Part shown: in pieces, positions 14,529 through 23,141 of the stretch | How positions within the stretch are numbered: the first letter of the stretch is position 1 | Layout of the letters: every line of letters starts with the position of its first letter | Origin: Actinomyces sp. S6-Spd3 | GTDB lineage: Bacteria > Actinomycetota > Actinomycetes > Actinomycetales > Actinomycetaceae | Direction: 5' to 3' | NCBI RefSeq assembly: GCF_000758755.1 | Contig: NZ_JRMV01000277.1 | Coordinates: forward strand, 1-64,000 | Length of the DNA stretch: 64,000 bases | Notes under the pieces: generated by a model | Seen by the model: only the letters and a program-made list of their open reading frames with translations | Told to the model about the DNA's origin: nothing | Databases searched by the model: none | Position numbers and translations under genes: made by a program

Positions 14529-15559
14529 TGGGCTCGATCACTCCCCCGGATTATCCGACCCTCTTCTTTTTCGAGGCCGGCGAGTGGTGGGATTATGCGA
14601 TGCTCCTCGTGGTCATCGCTGCCCTCGCCTTTACCGCGTGGCTTGCCCAACGCAATATGTGGGTGGTCCTCGCTGTTTTCATCGTCATCCCGCTTGCGCT
14701 CACGATCTTTTGGTGGCCGCACTCGACGCAAGGCACGGCCTCGGCAGGTTGGTTCCCAATCGTCAAGCAATACTCGGCGCTGGCGGGATCCCTGTGCTTG
14801 GTCGCGCTTCAAGTATTCCCGAGGCTGCGGCACAACCGCTGGTACCTGCTAATTCCGCCGGTGATCCTTTCCGTCAACATTGCCGAGGCCGTGGTGCGCG
14901 ATTTCCAGTGCTTCGGCATTCACGGGGTGGATCCTTCCCAGGGCATGGTGACGTGGGGAGGTCCGTGGAACATCATGAACGGGATCGCGGGCATTTTGAA
15001 TCTGCTCGCAATCTCGGGGTGGATTGGGATCTTCGTGTCGAAAGGCAAGGAGCGCGCGCTCGTCTGGGGTGACCTGACGATCGGGTGGATTATCGCCTAC
15101 GACCTGTGGAATTTCGCCTACGTCTACAACTGTCTAGCGGACCGCGCATGGTATTCGGGCGTGGCACTGTTGGCGGCGTGTACGATTCCGGCTCTCATGA
15201 AGTTTGGACGAGGCGCGTGGATCCAATATCGGGCCTACACGCTGACTTTCTGGTCGGCGGTGGTGCTCACTTTCCCGCATTTCATGCAGGACTCGATGTT
15301 TGCGCACCGCAGCGCGCACAACCCAAGCGCGATGTTCATCATCTCGGCAGCCGCGCTGCTTGCAAATGTGTGGGTTTTCGGCCGCCACGTGTATGTAATC
15401 GTCTCAAAGAAACGCAATCCCTTCACGCAGGAGGTTCACGCAGATGAGCCGACTTACGTGGAGTGGGTGCGGGACCTGGCCTCGGATGAGGACAAAGAAC
15501 TGATCGCTACGCGCCTTGGGACGACGCCCGAGAAAGCGGGGTTTGTTAAGGCGTCTTAA
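14528..15559 (+). CDS. DUF5692-like integral membrane protein (paralogue 2)
   Basis: Predicted 343-residue protein with about nine hydrophobic helices. The ATG at 14528 overlaps the TGA of the SRPBCC-like gene and follows AAGGAG, preferred over a non-ATG codon at 14507. Key segments are TIGWIIAYDLWNFAYVYNCL (about 184-203), WYSGVALLAACTIPALMKFG and a cytoplasmic C-terminus beginning SKKRNPFTQEVHADEP. It is about 80 residues shorter than the divergent paralogue at 12048-13322. A strong hairpin after the stop ends the two-gene unit. Function unknown; membrane location is inferred from hydropathy by eye. Confidence 0.65.
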   Translation: MGSITPPDYPTLFFFEAGEWWDYAMLLVVIAALAFTAWLAQRNMWVVLAVFIVIPLALTIFWWPHSTQGTASAGWFPIVKQYSALAGSLCLVALQVFPRLRHNRWYLLIPPVILSVNIAEAVVRDFQCFGIHGVDPSQGMVTWGGPWNIMNGIAGILNLLAISGWIGIFVSKGKERALVWGDLTIGWIIAYDLWNFAYVYNCLADRAWYSGVALLAACTIPALMKFGRGAWIQYRAYTLTFWSAVVLTFPHFMQDSMFAHRSAHNPSAMFIISAAALLANVWVFGRHVYVIVSKKRNPFTQEVHADEPTYVEWVRDLASDEDKELIATRLGTTPEKAGFVKAS

Positions 15560-15563
15560 GATC

Positions 15564-15591
15564 GTGGCCGGGGCGCACGCGCCCCGGCCAC
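15564..15591. terminator. Hairpin between convergent DUF5692-like and higA genes
   Basis: GTGGCCGGGGCG (15564-15575) and CGCCCCGGCCAC (15580-15591) form a perfect 12-base-pair stem with a CACG loop. It begins five bases after the stop of the plus-strand gene and lies 23 bases beyond the higA stop on the minus strand, so it may serve both. Confidence 0.75.
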
Positions 15592-15613
15592 TGCCTTATC
15601 AGCCTCCGTCGAC

Positions 15614-15922
15614 TTAAGCGACTCCCACGGTCATGAGGGGGACGATTCCGCTCAATGCATCCCCCAGCGCATCTTCGGCACAGTCGAGTTCGTAGCGCAT
15701 CTGAAGGTTCATCCAAAACCCCGGGGTTGTACCGAAGTAGCGGGACAGCCGCATCGCGGTATCCGCTGTGATCCCACGCTTCCCATGGACGATTTCATTG
15801 ATACGACGAGGCGGAACCCCAATAGCAACAGCAAGCTTGTGCTGCGTAATTCCGAACCCCTCGATGAAGTCCTCCATGAGGACTTCGCCCGGGTGAATCG
15901 GAGCAATTTTAGTGGTAGTCAA
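15614..15922 (-). CDS. higA: HigA-type antitoxin, XRE-family HTH
   Basis: Predicted 102-residue antitoxin and autorepressor. The start is TTG 15922, inside the end of higB (14-base overlap), immediately before TTTKIAPIHPGEVLMEDF, the conserved start of HigA proteins; the frame remains open upstream through higB but that part is antisense noise. The helix-turn-helix spans about 24-66 (ITQHKLAVAIGVPPRRINEI, then a GITADTAMRLSRYFGTT stretch), followed by WMNLQMRYEL. It should bind and neutralise HigB and, with it, repress the operon through the dyads at 16202-16233. Order toxin-antitoxin is the usual higBA order. Confidence 0.88.
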   Translation of the reverse strand: MTTTKIAPIHPGEVLMEDFIEGFGITQHKLAVAIGVPPRRINEIVHGKRGITADTAMRLSRYFGTTPGFWMNLQMRYELDCAEDALGDALSGIVPLMTVGVA

Positions 15923-16190
15923 CGATCTCAACCCCTTCTGGACCAGCATCGCTCCACCTGAAGCAGATACGCCACTGATCATTGATTCGGATACTGTACT
16001 GCCCCGCCCGATTACCGCGCAGAAGCTCGAGACGATTGCCCGGAGGGATCCGGAGGTCCTCCAAACGACACGCAGCGTCGACCTGACGCAACTTGCGCAA
16101 CGCGACACGTGCGATGCGCGAGTCCAATGAAGGAACAGGTTCTCTCGCAAACAACCGCTCAGTCTGACGATCACCGAACGACTGGATCAT
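15909..16190 (-). CDS. higB: HigB-type toxin, RelE superfamily
   Basis: Predicted 93-residue mRNA interferase that would cut mRNA on the ribosome. The sequence starts MIQSFGDRQTERLF, then has the helical RIARVALRKLRQVDAA, the strand LRIPPGNRLELLRG, and the diagnostic end QYSIRINDQWRICFRWSD with EIVDYH at the C-terminus, as in proteic killer/HigB proteins. Full length for the family. ATG 16190 has no Shine-Dalgarno sequence; a promoter -10 box ends eight bases upstream, so the mRNA is probably leaderless. Its stop overlaps the higA start. Confidence 0.9.
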   Translation of the reverse strand: MIQSFGDRQTERLFAREPVPSLDSRIARVALRKLRQVDAACRLEDLRIPPGNRLELLRGNRAGQYSIRINDQWRICFRWSDAGPEGVEIVDYH

Positions 16191-16198
16191 GACACAAC

Positions 16199-16233
16199 AA
16201 TATAACGTAAAACGTTATTAACGCAAGACGTTA
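16199..16233 (-). promoter_or_regulatory. higBA promoter with two operator dyads
   Basis: Read on the minus strand, TTGCGT (16226-16221) and TATATT (16204-16199) are spaced by 16 bases; the -10 box ends eight bases before ATG 16190. Dyad 1 is ATAACGT / ACGTTAT (16202-16208 and 16212-16218, spacer AAA), overlapping the -10. Dyad 2 is TAACG / CGTTA (16219-16223 and 16229-16233), overlapping the -35. This fits autorepression by HigA or HigBA. Confidence 0.65.
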
Positions 16234-16289
16234 TTTTTTAACACGCCATCCCGCATTCACCCTTAATTCAAGAACTTACAACAGTAAAA

Positions 16290-16315
16290 CCGGGCCACGC
16301 CCTCGCGCGACCCGG
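16290..16315 (-). terminator. Rho-independent terminator of ychF
   Basis: On the minus strand CCGGG (16315-16311) and CCCGG (16294-16290) close a stem that continues inwards through six more pairs, two of them G-U, to a GAGG loop. TTTTACTG follows directly on the minus strand, so the T-run is on the side expected for ychF, whose stop is 22 bases away. Confidence 0.65.
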
Positions 16316-16337
16316 CCACTGCCTGATTCAGGAGCAA

Positions 16338-17420
16338 TTAAACATTAAACCTGAATTCGACGATGTCGCCGTCTTCCATGACGTAGTCCTTGCCTTCCAT
16401 GCGGACCTTACCTGCAGCCTTCGCGGCGGCCATGGAACCGGCCTCGATCAGATCGTCGTAGGAGACGATTTCAGCCTTAATGAAGCCCTTTTCAAAGTCC
16501 GTGTGGATGACGCCTGCAGCCTTGGGAGCGGTGTCGCCCTTGTGAATCGTCCAGGCGCGCGCTTCCTTCTCGCCAGCGGTCAGATAGGTCTGCAGGCCAA
16601 GGGTGTCAAAGCCAACGCGTGCGAGCTTATCCAAGCCGGATTCGCTCTGACCGGACTCAGCCAGCATTTCTCGCGCGTCGTCCTCATCCAGTTCAACAAG
16701 CTCGGACTCAAACTGCGCGTCCAAGAAAATCGCTTCAGCAGGCGCAACCAGAGCGCGCAATTCGTCTTGCATCTCCTGGTTGTCCATCTCGGCGGCGTCC
16801 ATGTTGAACACGAAGATGAAGGGCTTGGAGGTCATCAGCTGGAAAGACTTCAATGCATCCTGGTCGAGCTTTGCCCCCGCGGGGCCGCTGAGCAGCTCGC
16901 CGCGTTCGAGCAGTTCCAGGGCCTCGCGCGCGGTTTCCAGGACAATTGCCTCGGTCTTCTTGCCGCGGACTTCCTTTTCCAGCCTGGGGATCTGCTTTTC
17001 GAGCGTCTGCATGTCAGCCAGGATCAGCTCGGTCTTAATGGTTTCAATATCCGAGGCCGGATCAACCTTGCCGTCAACGTGCACAACGTCGGGGTCGGAG
17101 AAGGCACGCGTCACCTGGCAAATGGCGTCGGCCTCGCGAATGTTCGCAAGGAACTGGTTACCCAAGCCCTCACCCTCAGACGCACCACGCACAATACCCG
17201 CAATATCAACGAAAGACACGGTTGCGGGGATGATGCGCTGGGAGCCGAAGATCTCGGCGAGCTTGTTCAAGCGCGGGTCAGGAAGAGGGACCACACCGAC
17301 GTTCGGTTCAATGGTCGCGAAGGGGTAGTTCGCAGCCAGAACGGTCGCGCGGGTCAGAGCATTAAACAGGGTGGACTTGCCAACGTTGGGCAGGCCAGCG
17401 ATACCAATAGTTAAAGACAC
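16338..17420 (-). CDS. ychF: Redox-regulated ATPase YchF (Obg-like)
   Basis: Predicted 360-residue cytosolic P-loop protein of the Obg superfamily that binds ATP in preference to GTP and associates with ribosomes. The P-loop GLPNVGKSTLFNALT is at residues 8-22, the switch region VDIAGIVRGASEGEGLGNQF follows at about 71-90, and the NxxD-type base-recognition element is FNMDAAE (about 207-213). A coiled segment lies between the G motifs and the C-terminal TGS-like domain ends GDIVEFRFNV. Full family length. It stands alone, with a terminator behind it. Confidence 0.96.
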   Translation of the reverse strand: MSLTIGIAGLPNVGKSTLFNALTRATVLAANYPFATIEPNVGVVPLPDPRLNKLAEIFGSQRIIPATVSFVDIAGIVRGASEGEGLGNQFLANIREADAICQVTRAFSDPDVVHVDGKVDPASDIETIKTELILADMQTLEKQIPRLEKEVRGKKTEAIVLETAREALELLERGELLSGPAGAKLDQDALKSFQLMTSKPFIFVFNMDAAEMDNQEMQDELRALVAPAEAIFLDAQFESELVELDEDDAREMLAESGQSESGLDKLARVGFDTLGLQTYLTAGEKEARAWTIHKGDTAPKAAGVIHTDFEKGFIKAEIVSYDDLIEAGSMAAAKAAGKVRMEGKDYVMEDGDIVEFRFNV

Positions 17421-17501
17421 GCCCCTATCCTATCCGACGAGGCCGCACTCCCGTTTGCCCGCACGCATAGAAAGTGCGTGAAAAAGCGGGTGAACTTGCG
17501 C

Positions 17502-18551
17502 TCAGCTGGTGTGATCAGGGCCCGCAGTGCGGCGAGCGTGAGGGCGCACATCAATCTGTCCAGCATTCTTCAGGTCTGAACGCAGATCGCGAGGAAGCGC
17601 GAAAGTCGTCGTCTCCGTCTCTGTTCGCACCTCTTCAACTGTTGGGAAACCGCGTTCTTGCAGCCAAGCCACAACATCGCGTACAAGGATCTCGGGCACC
17701 GACGCACCAGAAGTCAGACCGACCGTCGAGGCTCCCGCAAACCACTCTTCTTGCAGTTCCTCCGCTTTATCGATGCGATAAGCAGCGGGAACACCCGATT
17801 CGAGCGCAACATCAACCAAACGCACCGAGTTCGAAGAATTCGCCGAGCCCACGACAACCATGACATCCACCAGCGGTGCAATGACCTTCACGGCCCCCTG
17901 GCGGTTCTGTGTCGCGTAGCAAATATCATCCGAGGGCGGATCAAGAAGAGCCGGGAAACGCTCGCGCAGGCGATCAACAGTCTGGCGAGTCTCATCAACC
18001 GACAAGGTGGTCTGCGAAATCCACACGACCCGCTCGGGGTCACGCACCACCAAGTTGTCGACTTCTTCAGGACTTCCAACGACTTGAATGTGTTCAGGGG
18101 CCTCGCCAAAGGTCCCTTCAACTTCTTCGTGGCCTTCGTGGCCCACCAAAATAATGTCGTAATCGTCCTTCGCGTAGCGCACGGCCTCGCGATGTACCTT
18201 GGTCACCAGCGGGCATGTCGCATCAATGGTTGCCAGGTGTCGCTGCGCTGCGACCTCATGGACCTGAGGGGAAACTCCGTGTGCGGAAAAGACGACGCGC
18301 GCGCCCTCGGGGACCTGGTCGGTCTCTTGAACAAAGATTGCCCCGCGCTTGCTTAAGGATTCCACCACGAATTTGTTGTGAACGATTTCTTTGCGCACGT
18401 ACACGGGAGCGCCATACAGATCCAGCGCTTTTTCTACGACATCAACTGCACGGTCAACGCCCGCGCAATATCCGCGTGGCGCTGCCAGCAAGATCTTCCC
18501 ACCGGCATTTTTTTGTTCAAGGCTGCCCAGCGTCTGGTCGTCAACAGTCAT
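17502..18551 (-). CDS. ispH: 4-hydroxy-3-methylbut-2-enyl diphosphate reductase (IspH)
   Basis: Predicted 349-residue last enzyme of the MEP pathway, reducing HMBPP to IPP and DMAPP with a [4Fe-4S] cluster. The three cluster cysteines appear in [11 protein letters not shown] (near residue 28), [11 protein letters not shown] (near 113) and [11 protein letters not shown] (near 210). [12 protein letters not shown] and [13 protein letters not shown] complete the substrate pocket. The N-terminal 20 residues and the C-terminal 35 residues are extensions without a motif. It is divergent from xseA, as is common in actinobacteria. It supplies precursors for the prenyl transferase encoded at 21392-22153. 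Confidence 0.96.
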   Translation of the reverse strand: MTVDDQTLGSLEQKNAGGKILLAAPRGYCAGVDRAVDVVEKALDLYGAPVYVRKEIVHNKFVVESLSKRGAIFVQETDQVPEGARVVFSAHGVSPQVHEVAAQRHLATIDATCPLVTKVHREAVRYAKDDYDIILVGHEGHEEVEGTFGEAPEHIQVVGSPEEVDNLVVRDPERVVWISQTTLSVDETRQTVDRLRERFPALLDPPSDDICYATQNRQGAVKVIAPLVDVMVVVGSANSSNSVRLVDVALESGVPAAYRIDKAEELQEEWFAGASTVGLTSGASVPEILVRDVVAWLQERGFPTVEEVRTETETTTFALPRDLRSDLKNAGQIDVRPHARRTAGPDHTS

Positions 18552-18651
18552 GATTCAACGGTACAGGTAGGCACTAATATCCGCGCAGCCGAAACCACTG
18601 ATGCTCCTCACACTGGACGCAAATGCTAGGTGCCTGTGTCATGCTTGTTTC

Positions 18652-19923
18652 GTGCCAGAAAAGATGCCTCCTGCTGCAAAAGCCGCCGACACCACGCGTG
18701 ACAACCCGTGGCCGCTCAGCAGGCTTACCCAGAACATCAAGATCTACGTGGATCGCATGTCGCCGCTCTGGGTTGAAGGCCAAGTCGTTCAATACAACCC
18801 GCGCCCGGGTTCGCGCATGGCTTTCTTTACACTGCGCGACACGGAATCTGACACGTCCATGACCGTGACGGCCTTCCCAAATGTCATCACTGCGATTGGT
18901 GCCGGTTTTGAGGAAGGCGTGAAAGTCGTCGCCCGCGTCAAGCCCGTTTTTTGGGAGCGCAGCGGAAGCCTCAACCTCCAGGCAGCCGAAGTTCATCTTC
19001 AGGGTTTGGGCGACCTGCTGGCTCAAATAGAGCGCTTACGCCAGCGTCTGGCCGCCGAAGGCCTCTTTGATGCAGATCGCAAGAAGCCTCTTCCCTTCCT
19101 CCCGCGAGTGATCGGCCTGGTGTGTGGCCGAAATGCAAAAGCTAAAGACGATGTCATCGTCAATGCGAGCGCGCGTTGGCCCGGTGCGCGCTTCGAGGTC
19201 CGTGAGGTCGCAGTCCAGGGGCAATACGCCGTCCGCGAGGTCTCCCAAGCAATCGCGGAGCTGGACTCCCTCCCCCAGGTGGACGTCATTGTCGTTGCCC
19301 GCGGTGGCGGTTCCGTTGAGGATCTTCTTCCCTTCTCTGACGAGACCTTGGTACGCGCCGCCGCGCAGGCCTCCACTCCCCTGGTGTCAGCTATCGGCCA
19401 CGAAGGGGACGCTCCCCTTTTGGACTACGTTGCGGATTACCGCGCCTCGACGCCGACCGACGCCGCCCGCCGGATTGTCCCCGATCTCGTTCAGGAACTT
19501 GATGGCCTTGCTCGAGCACGCGAAGGAATGCGTAGTGCAATCCAGCGTCGGCTTGATCAGGAGCGCTACAACCTCGATTTGCTGGTGTCTCGTCCAATTT
19601 TCTTAGCTCCCGCTGCAACTTTGGAGCCGCATCGGACTTTCATTGACTCCGTTCTCACCTCACTGCGCACTCAGGTTGAGCGTCGCTTGAGCTCTGAACG
19701 TCAGAGCATCCTTCAGGCCTCGGCAGCCCTTCAGGCCCTCTCCCCCCAGGCGACTTTGGAACGCGGTTACTCAATGTTGCGTCTTCCCTCAGGGGAGCTT
19801 GTCCGCGACGCTTCGCAAGTTCCTAAGGGAACTCTAGTGGAGGGAATCTTGGCGCAGGGTCGCTTGGTTGCTCAAGTTGTCGGTTCAACGCCCGCTACGC
19901 GTGCACCCGAATCCCCACAGTAA
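18652..19923 (+). CDS. xseA: Exodeoxyribonuclease VII large subunit
   Basis: Predicted 423-residue catalytic subunit of the single-strand-specific nuclease that acts with XseB. An OB-fold domain opens the protein ([30 protein letters not shown]), followed by the catalytic part with [62 protein letters not shown] and [15 protein letters not shown], all hallmark motifs. A helical segment and LERGYSML near the end complete it. The start is uncertain: GTG 18652 is used; ATG 18664 and ATG 18601 are also in frame, and none has a good ribosome binding site. It forms an operon with xseB, 53 bases downstream. Confidence 0.93.
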   Translation: MPEKMPPAAKAADTTRDNPWPLSRLTQNIKIYVDRMSPLWVEGQVVQYNPRPGSRMAFFTLRDTESDTSMTVTAFPNVITAIGAGFEEGVKVVARVKPVFWERSGSLNLQAAEVHLQGLGDLLAQIERLRQRLAAEGLFDADRKKPLPFLPRVIGLVCGRNAKAKDDVIVNASARWPGARFEVREVAVQGQYAVREVSQAIAELDSLPQVDVIVVARGGGSVEDLLPFSDETLVRAAAQASTPLVSAIGHEGDAPLLDYVADYRASTPTDAARRIVPDLVQELDGLARAREGMRSAIQRRLDQERYNLDLLVSRPIFLAPAATLEPHRTFIDSVLTSLRTQVERRLSSERQSILQASAALQALSPQATLERGYSMLRLPSGELVRDASQVPKGTLVEGILAQGRLVAQVVGSTPATRAPESPQ

Positions 19924-19976
19924 ACGTCCCCTTCACACTCAACTACCGCCCATACTTGTCACTACCGGAGGTTCCC

Positions 19977-20201
19977 ATGGCAGAAACATCCCTTCCCGCA
20001 CCCGAAACACTGTCCTACGAAGCAGCGCGCGATGAACTCGTTGCGATCGTCAAGACGCTTGAAAGCGGACAGGCTCCCCTTGAAGACACTCTTGCCATGT
20101 GGGAGCGCGGCGAGGCCCTTGCAACGCGTTGCCGTTCCATCCTCGACGCGGCAACTCAGCGCATGCAAGCAGGAGCAGAATCACCCCAGTCCGACCAGTA
20201 G
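19977..20201 (+). CDS. xseB: Exodeoxyribonuclease VII small subunit
   Basis: Predicted 74-residue XseB. The start is ATG 19977 because GGAGG lies at 19967-19971, five bases upstream; a TTG at 19956 in the same frame is not needed. The family pattern is clear: [20 protein letters not shown], then [20 protein letters not shown], two helices that form the coiled coil around XseA. Several copies bind one XseA. The C-terminal 15 residues are variable. It lies directly behind xseA as expected. Confidence 0.95.
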   Translation: MAETSLPAPETLSYEAARDELVAIVKTLESGQAPLEDTLAMWERGEALATRCRSILDAATQRMQAGAESPQSDQ

Positions 20202-20293
20202 ACTCCGGGTCCCGCAATCAGCTGGGAATGGTTAGACTTAAAGCGTCATCTGTTAGTGGAACCAGCCAAAGTGGTCTGGAAACAGGAGGAAAT

Positions 20294-21241
20294 ATGGACC
20301 TCGCAACCGACCCCCACATCCTCTCCATCGGAGAGGCACTGATGGATATCGTTGTCCCAGCGGACAGCCCCGTTCCAACTGCCGAAATCCCGGGTGGTTC
20401 GCCCGCTAACGTCGCAATGACTCTTGGGCGCCTGGGCCGTAACGTCGGCCTGCAGACTTGGCTTGCACACGACGAACGTGGCGAGATTATTGAAGATCAC
20501 TTCACAGCCTCGCATGTGCTTATTACCGAGGAATCCTTCGGCGCGGACCACACCCCAACTGCCCTAGCAAAGCTCAATGAAAAGGGCGCAGCAAGCTACA
20601 CCTTTGATCTGGATTGGTGTCCCCCAAGCCCGATCTGGGTTTCGACTCAGGCCCGAATCGTTCACTCCGGTTCCATTGCTGCAGTCATCGAGCCGGGTGC
20701 ACATGCCGTTTTGGATGCCATGGTCACCGCGCGTCAGCACGCGATCATCACCTACGATCCCAATGCGCGCCCTGCACTCATGGGCACCCCCGAGCAGGCG
20801 CTCGCTATCGTCAACAAGTTCATCGGTATCTCCGATGTCGTCAAGGTTTCCGACGAAGACATCGCGTGGCTGACCAACGGACGCGAAATCGACGAAGTCG
20901 TGCGAGATTGGCTCACAGCCGGCCCCTCGCTGATCGTTGTCACGAAGGGTAAGGATGGCGCAGCGGCCTTCACTTCGAATGGTGTTCGCCGTTCAATCCC
21001 CGCCGGAGACGTCAAGGTCGAAGACACCGTCGGTGCCGGTGACTCCTTCATGGGCGGCCTGATCGACGCACTGTGGTCGCTCGGCCTGGTCGGTGCCATG
21101 TCGCGTCCTGCTCTGCGCGATTTGGATGCTTCAAAGGTCGACTTCATCTTGCAGCGCGCTGCAACCATCGGTGACATTACTGTCTCCCGCGCTGGCGCGA
21201 ACCCGCCTTGGTTGTCGGAACTCGCCGAGTTCCTCGCCTAA
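20294..21241 (+). CDS. PfkB-family carbohydrate kinase (probable fructokinase)
   Basis: Predicted 315-residue sugar kinase. ATG 20294 follows AGGAGG. N-terminal motif PGGSPANVAMTLGRLGRNV (about residues 35-53) is PfkB signature 1; the C-terminal VEDTVGAGDSFMGGLIDALW (about 242-261) is signature 2, with the catalytic Asp in GAGDSF. Between them TYDPNARPALMG and SLIVVTKGKDGAAAF are typical for fructokinases of the ScrK type. The product would be fructose 6-phosphate if the substrate is fructose, but other sugars cannot be excluded from sequence. A long hairpin follows the stop. It is separated from xseB by 92 bases and has its own strong ribosome binding site. Confidence 0.88.
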   Translation: MDLATDPHILSIGEALMDIVVPADSPVPTAEIPGGSPANVAMTLGRLGRNVGLQTWLAHDERGEIIEDHFTASHVLITEESFGADHTPTALAKLNEKGAASYTFDLDWCPPSPIWVSTQARIVHSGSIAAVIEPGAHAVLDAMVTARQHAIITYDPNARPALMGTPEQALAIVNKFIGISDVVKVSDEDIAWLTNGREIDEVVRDWLTAGPSLIVVTKGKDGAAAFTSNGVRRSIPAGDVKVEDTVGAGDSFMGGLIDALWSLGLVGAMSRPALRDLDASKVDFILQRAATIGDITVSRAGANPPWLSELAEFLA

Positions 21242-21274
21242 GAAGGGCAATCTCTCAGCGCTAAAAGACTCATT

Positions 21275-21307
21275 GGGGGGCTTGAATCCACAGGATTCAA
21301 GCCCCCC
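21275..21307. terminator. Perfect 15-bp hairpin between convergent genes
   Basis: GGGGGGCTTGAATCC (21275-21289) and GGATTCAAGCCCCCC (21293-21307) pair perfectly around ACA. It lies between the plus-strand kinase gene and the minus-strand prenyl transferase gene. There is no T-run on the plus side. Confidence 0.8.
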
Positions 21308-21391
21308 AAGGTTATCTAAGTTTCATCGTGCAACGCTTTTCTTCAGTGGCGACCGAGCCTATGCCCTCGCCCCATAGGAACCTCGCTGACC

Positions 21392-22153
21392 TTACTTCCC
21401 CATTCGCCTTTCGCGCTGCGCATAGGCTCGCAAGGCGCGCAGGAAGTCGATCTTACGAAAATCTGGCCAGTAGGTTTCACAGAAGTAAAACTCTGAGTGC
21501 GCAGACTGCCAGATCATGAAACCCGACAGCCGTTGTTCTCCCGATGTGCGGATCACCAAATCAGGGTCGGGTTGATCTCCCGTGTACAAATGCTCGGCAA
21601 TATCAGAGTCTTTCAATCGCGAAGCCAATTCTTCAAGACTCTCCCCACGCTGGCCCGCATCGCGGATCACCTCGCGCACGGCCTCGACAATCTCATGGCG
21701 CCCGCCGTAACCGACGGCAATGTTGACGCTGAGCGCGCTGGTGGCAGGACTTTCCTTTGCGGCTTCGCGGAGGGAATCGGCAATGTCATCCGGGAGCAGG
21801 CGCAGATCCCCAACGATACGCAAGCGCCATTTTCCGGTTTGACTGAGGGCACTCACGGTTTGCGCGATAATCGTCAGGAGCTCAGCAAGTTCATCGCTTT
21901 GTCGCGAGAGGTTATCGGTCGAGAGCATCCACAAAGTGACGATTTCGACGCCAACTTCTTCGGCCCACCCAAGGAACTCAGCGATTTTCCCCGCGCCGAC
22001 TCGGTGTCCTTGGGAAGCGGTGAAGCCAATCGACTTCGCCCAACGCCGGTTTCCGTCAAGAATTACTCCGACGTGGCGAGGGATTGGGCGCCCCGATAAA
22101 GATGCTCGTAAGCGCTTCTCATACACGTCATAGAGCATGTTCCACTGCGACAC
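21392..22153 (-). CDS. uppS: Isoprenyl transferase (cis-prenyltransferase, UppS family)
   Basis: Predicted 253-residue cis-prenyl transferase that condenses isopentenyl diphosphate onto an allylic primer, for lipid carriers of the cell wall. RHVGVILDGNRRWAKS (about 25-40) contains the catalytic Asp of the D-G-N-R-R-W motif; GHRVGAGKIAEFLGW, TLWMLSTDNLSRQSDE, NIAVGYGGRHEIV and DLVIRTSGEQRLSGFMIWQS follow in order, all family signatures. GTG start at 22153. Actinobacteria often have two such enzymes, a short-chain Z-FPP synthase and a decaprenyl/undecaprenyl synthase; the neighbourhood with hemolysin III recalls the short-chain one of Mycobacterium (Rv1086), but sequence alone does not fix chain length. 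Confidence 0.93.
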   Translation of the reverse strand: MSQWNMLYDVYEKRLRASLSGRPIPRHVGVILDGNRRWAKSIGFTASQGHRVGAGKIAEFLGWAEEVGVEIVTLWMLSTDNLSRQSDELAELLTIIAQTVSALSQTGKWRLRIVGDLRLLPDDIADSLREAAKESPATSALSVNIAVGYGGRHEIVEAVREVIRDAGQRGESLEELASRLKDSDIAEHLYTGDQPDPDLVIRTSGEQRLSGFMIWQSAHSEFYFCETYWPDFRKIDFLRALRAYAQRERRMGK

Positions 22154-22294
22154 TTTCAGTCCCTTCCGCGCGAAAGAGTGTCAATACCGTTTAAGGGTAT
22201 CGCGATTCTCACGCCACTTGCATATTCGTCCGCATCCCTGAGCTACCTCACATATACCGCCACAAGCGATGATTTTTCCGCGAGATTGGCGTAC

Positions 22295-22325
22295 CCTACG
22301 GTGTAGTAAGTTACGCAAACGTAGG
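22295..22325 (+). promoter_or_regulatory. Dyad upstream of the hemolysin III gene
   Basis: CCTACG (22295-22300) and CGTAGG (22320-22325) form an inverted repeat with a 19-base spacer, ending 23 bases before ATG 22349. It lies where the promoter should be. Six-base arms can arise by chance, so this is only a candidate operator. Confidence 0.25.
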
Positions 22326-22348
22326 TAGAGTTTTTAGAGGAGGCAGCA

Positions 22349-23026
22349 ATGAAAATCGCTTCCCTCAAACCCACTGAGTGGTTCCCCGGACAGAAGGTCT
22401 CGGTCAAGCCTCACTTGAGAGGATGGATCCACCTAGTCGCCGCACCTCTTTCTTTGGCGGCATCTATCGTCCTCACCTGCCTCGCTCCCAGCGGGGTAAC
22501 CAAGTGGGGTTCGGCAATCTACCTCGCGGCTTCACTGATTCTCTTTGGAATTTCAGCGCTCTACCACCGCTTTTATTGGTCGCCGCGATGGGAAATCGTG
22601 TGGAATCGCCTCGATCATTCCAATATTTTCCTACTCATCGCCGGCACCTACACTCCCCTCTCGGTCGCGGTACTCCCTCACGACCAAGCGGTCACGATCT
22701 TGTCAATCGTCTGGGGAGGCGCGCTTGCCGGGATCCTGCTCAATCTCTTCTGGCCAACCGCTCCCAGGTGGCTCGCAACGCTCATTTACGTTGCTTTGGG
22801 GTGGGTTGCTCTGTGGTACCTCCCGCAATTCTGGGCGCTTGCGGGACCGGCCGTGGTCTGGCTTCTTTTAGCTGGCGGAATCTTGTACACGATCGGCGCG
22901 ATCGTCTACGCAACAAAGAAACCCGATTTATCGCCTCGATGGTTCGGGTTCCACGAGATCTTCCATACCTTCACGGTTCTTGCGTGGGCGTGCCATTGCA
23001 CCGCCGTGTATTTGACAGTTCTGTAA
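22349..23026 (+). CDS. Hemolysin III / TrhA family membrane protein
   Basis: Predicted 225-residue seven-helix membrane protein of the PAQR/hemolysin III superfamily. ATG 22349 follows AGAGGAGG. The metal-site motifs are present: RGWIHLVAAPLSLAAS near the first helix, SALYHRFYWSPRWE (conserved S-x-x-Y-H) with LDHSNIFLLIAGTYTPL (D-H-x-x-I-x-x-x-I-A-G-T-Y-T-P), and HEIFHTFTVLAWACHCTAVYL at the end (H-E-x-x-H-x-x-x-x). These His and Asp residues bind zinc in the family. The name reflects old haemolysis assays; the cellular role, perhaps membrane-lipid homeostasis, is not settled. Confidence 0.93.
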   Translation: MKIASLKPTEWFPGQKVSVKPHLRGWIHLVAAPLSLAASIVLTCLAPSGVTKWGSAIYLAASLILFGISALYHRFYWSPRWEIVWNRLDHSNIFLLIAGTYTPLSVAVLPHDQAVTILSIVWGGALAGILLNLFWPTAPRWLATLIYVALGWVALWYLPQFWALAGPAVVWLLLAGGILYTIGAIVYATKKPDLSPRWFGFHEIFHTFTVLAWACHCTAVYLTVL

Positions 23027-23141
23027 ATTTTCCACAGATAGCGCAAAATCCACATTTCCAGGCTGAAGGCTGCTAGGCTGGCAAATCTATAGAATCAATG
23101 TGAAGGCCGACGCCCGTCGGCACATGTCGGAGGCATAAGTA

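Noticed and set aside
15614-16174. Longer version of higA reading through higB (186 codons)
   Set aside because: The extra N-terminus has no helix-turn-helix character and the HigA family begins at the TTG at 15922.
16503-17414. Plus-strand open frame opposite ychF
   Set aside because: No motif and no ribosome binding site; full YchF motifs lie on the other strand.
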